Source: an uncultured Collinsella sp.
GTDB lineage: Bacteria > Actinomycetota > Coriobacteriia > Coriobacteriales > Coriobacteriaceae
NCBI GenBank assembly: GCA_900757705.1
Contig: CAAEOW010000171.1
Location: forward strand, 1 to 5,007
Direction of reading: 5' to 3'
Length of the DNA: 5,007 bases
Part shown: piece after piece, positions 4,243 through 5,007 of the stretch
Position numbering within the stretch: the first letter of the stretch is position 1
Layout: each line of letters starts with the position of its first letter
Notes under the pieces: model-generated
Databases searched by the model: none
The model's input: the letters and a program-made list of their open reading frames with translations, nothing else
Told to the model about the DNA's origin: nothing
Translations under genes and position numbers: made by a program

Positions 4243-5007
4243 ATGGACCAGAGCCTTTTTAAATTCGACCTGATCGCCGAGGACCCGACGACGCACGCGC
4301 GTGCCGGCGTGCTGCATACCCCGCACGGTGACATCGAGACGCCGATCTTTATGCCCGTGGGCACCAAGGCAAACGTCAAGGGTATTCCCACCGAGACCGT
4401 CAAGCAGCTCGGCGCCCAGATCGTGCTTGCCAACACCTATCACCTGTCCATGCGCCCCGGCGAGGACACCATCGCCGATCTGGGCGGACTGCATAAGTTC
4501 ATGAACTGGCACGGCCCCATCCTCACCGACTCGGGCGGATTCCAGGTCTTTAGCCATAACGACGCCGTCAAGCTCACCGACGAGGGCGTGCGCTTTATCG
4601 TCAACGACTACGACGGTCGCCACGTGTTCTGGACGCCCGAGGACAACATGGAAATCGCCATGAAGCTCGGTTCCGACATTTGCATGCAGCTCGACCAGTG
4701 CCCCGGCTATCCCGCCACGCGCGCCTACGTCGAGCGCGCCGTGGAGCTGTCGAGTATGTGGGCCGAGCGCTGCTACAAGGCCCACACCCGTGATGACCAG
4801 GCACTTTTTGGCATCGTCCAGGGTGGCATGCATCTGGATCTGCGCCTGCGATCGCTGCGCCACCTGGAGGAGTGCGGCGACTTCCCCGGTTACGGCATCG
4901 GCGGCTACTCGGTGGGCGAGGATCACGAGACCATGTTCGAGACCCTGGCGCCGCTCGTGAGCGAGTACATGCCCAAGCATAAGCCGCGCTACCTGATGGG
5001 TGTCGGC
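4243..5007 (+). CDS. tgt: tRNA-guanine(34) transglycosylase Tgt, 3'-truncated by the window edge
   Basis: Tgt exchanges guanine 34 for preQ1 in tRNAs for Asp, Asn, His and Tyr, the step just before QueA; it is a cytoplasmic TIM-barrel zinc enzyme. The first 255 codons are present (family about 370-400); the nucleophilic Asp region and the Cys/His zinc site lie beyond the edge. Seen in order: TPIFMPVGTKANVKG (33-47), NTYHL (64-68), DSGGFQVFS with Asp96 in the usual base-recognition position (96-104), TPE (131-133), MQLDQC with Asp151 (148-153), GIVQGG with Gln193 (190-195), and GIGGYSVGE (218-226). Two spots differ from the common bacterial form: LDQC for FDEC and GGYSVGE for GGLAVGE, both near the preQ1 pocket. 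The ATG at 4243 has AAGGAG 9 bases upstream and the N-terminus starts where the family does. Its own promoter lies just upstream, and repeat copy B separates it from the dehydrogenase gene. Confidence 0.96.
   Translation, partial: MDQSLFKFDLIAEDPTTHARAGVLHTPHGDIETPIFMPVGTKANVKGIPTETVKQLGAQIVLANTYHLSMRPGEDTIADLGGLHKFMNWHGPILTDSGGFQVFSHNDAVKLTDEGVRFIVNDYDGRHVFWTPEDNMEIAMKLGSDICMQLDQCPGYPATRAYVERAVELSSMWAERCYKAHTRDDQALFGIVQGGMHLDLRLRSLRHLEECGDFPGYGIGGYSVGEDHETMFETLAPLVSEYMPKHKPRYLMGVG

Noticed and set aside
4153..4980. 275-codon minus-strand open frame opposite tgt
   Set aside because: It is antisense to conserved tgt motifs and has a His/Val/Leu/Gly-rich shadow composition.

Overview
The window looks like chromosome from a GC-rich actinobacterium. 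My best guess is the class Coriobacteriia, probably a gut Collinsella or close relative. The grounds are the GC-rich third positions, the protein flavour of the QueA, Tgt and dehydrogenase genes, and intergenic palindromes of a REP-like type. This is inference from sequence character; no database was searched.

Layout, left to right. (1) The 3' two thirds of queA (1-669, +), a queuosine-biosynthesis gene. (2) A gene-free stretch (670-1001) filled with repeat structure: a diverged intergenic repeat (copy A, 670-833) with a likely transcription terminator, then a palindromic MITE/REP-like block (836-1004) holding three inverted repeats. (3) A gene on the minus strand (1002-2783) for a 593-residue protein: acidic disordered N-terminus, long alanine-rich coiled coil and C-terminal membrane anchor; function unknown. 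(4) A divergent intergenic region (2784-3078). (5) A short-chain dehydrogenase gene (3079-3879, +) that closely resembles, from memory, NADP-dependent 12-alpha-hydroxysteroid (bile acid) dehydrogenases. (6) A second copy of the intergenic repeat (copy B, 3880-4114), again starting right at a stop codon. (7) A TATAAT promoter element and the first 255 codons of tgt (4243-5007, +, runs off the window).

How it fits together. Tgt puts preQ1 into position 34 of tRNAs with GUN anticodons and QueA then converts preQ1 to epoxyqueuosine, so the two flanking genes are consecutive steps of one pathway and are often neighbours. Here they are split by about 3.6 kb carrying two unrelated genes, and the two copies of the intergenic repeat lie at the two edges of that segment. 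This suggests a cassette placed between queA and tgt, with the repeat duplicated or used as a recombination site.

The most interesting non-coding signal is the repeat pair. Both copies begin at a TAG stop codon, carry two hairpins, and the second hairpin shows two compensatory base-pair changes with a conserved bulged A, which argues for selection on RNA structure. I found no CRISPR array, tRNA, rRNA, complete transposase gene or recognisable defence system.
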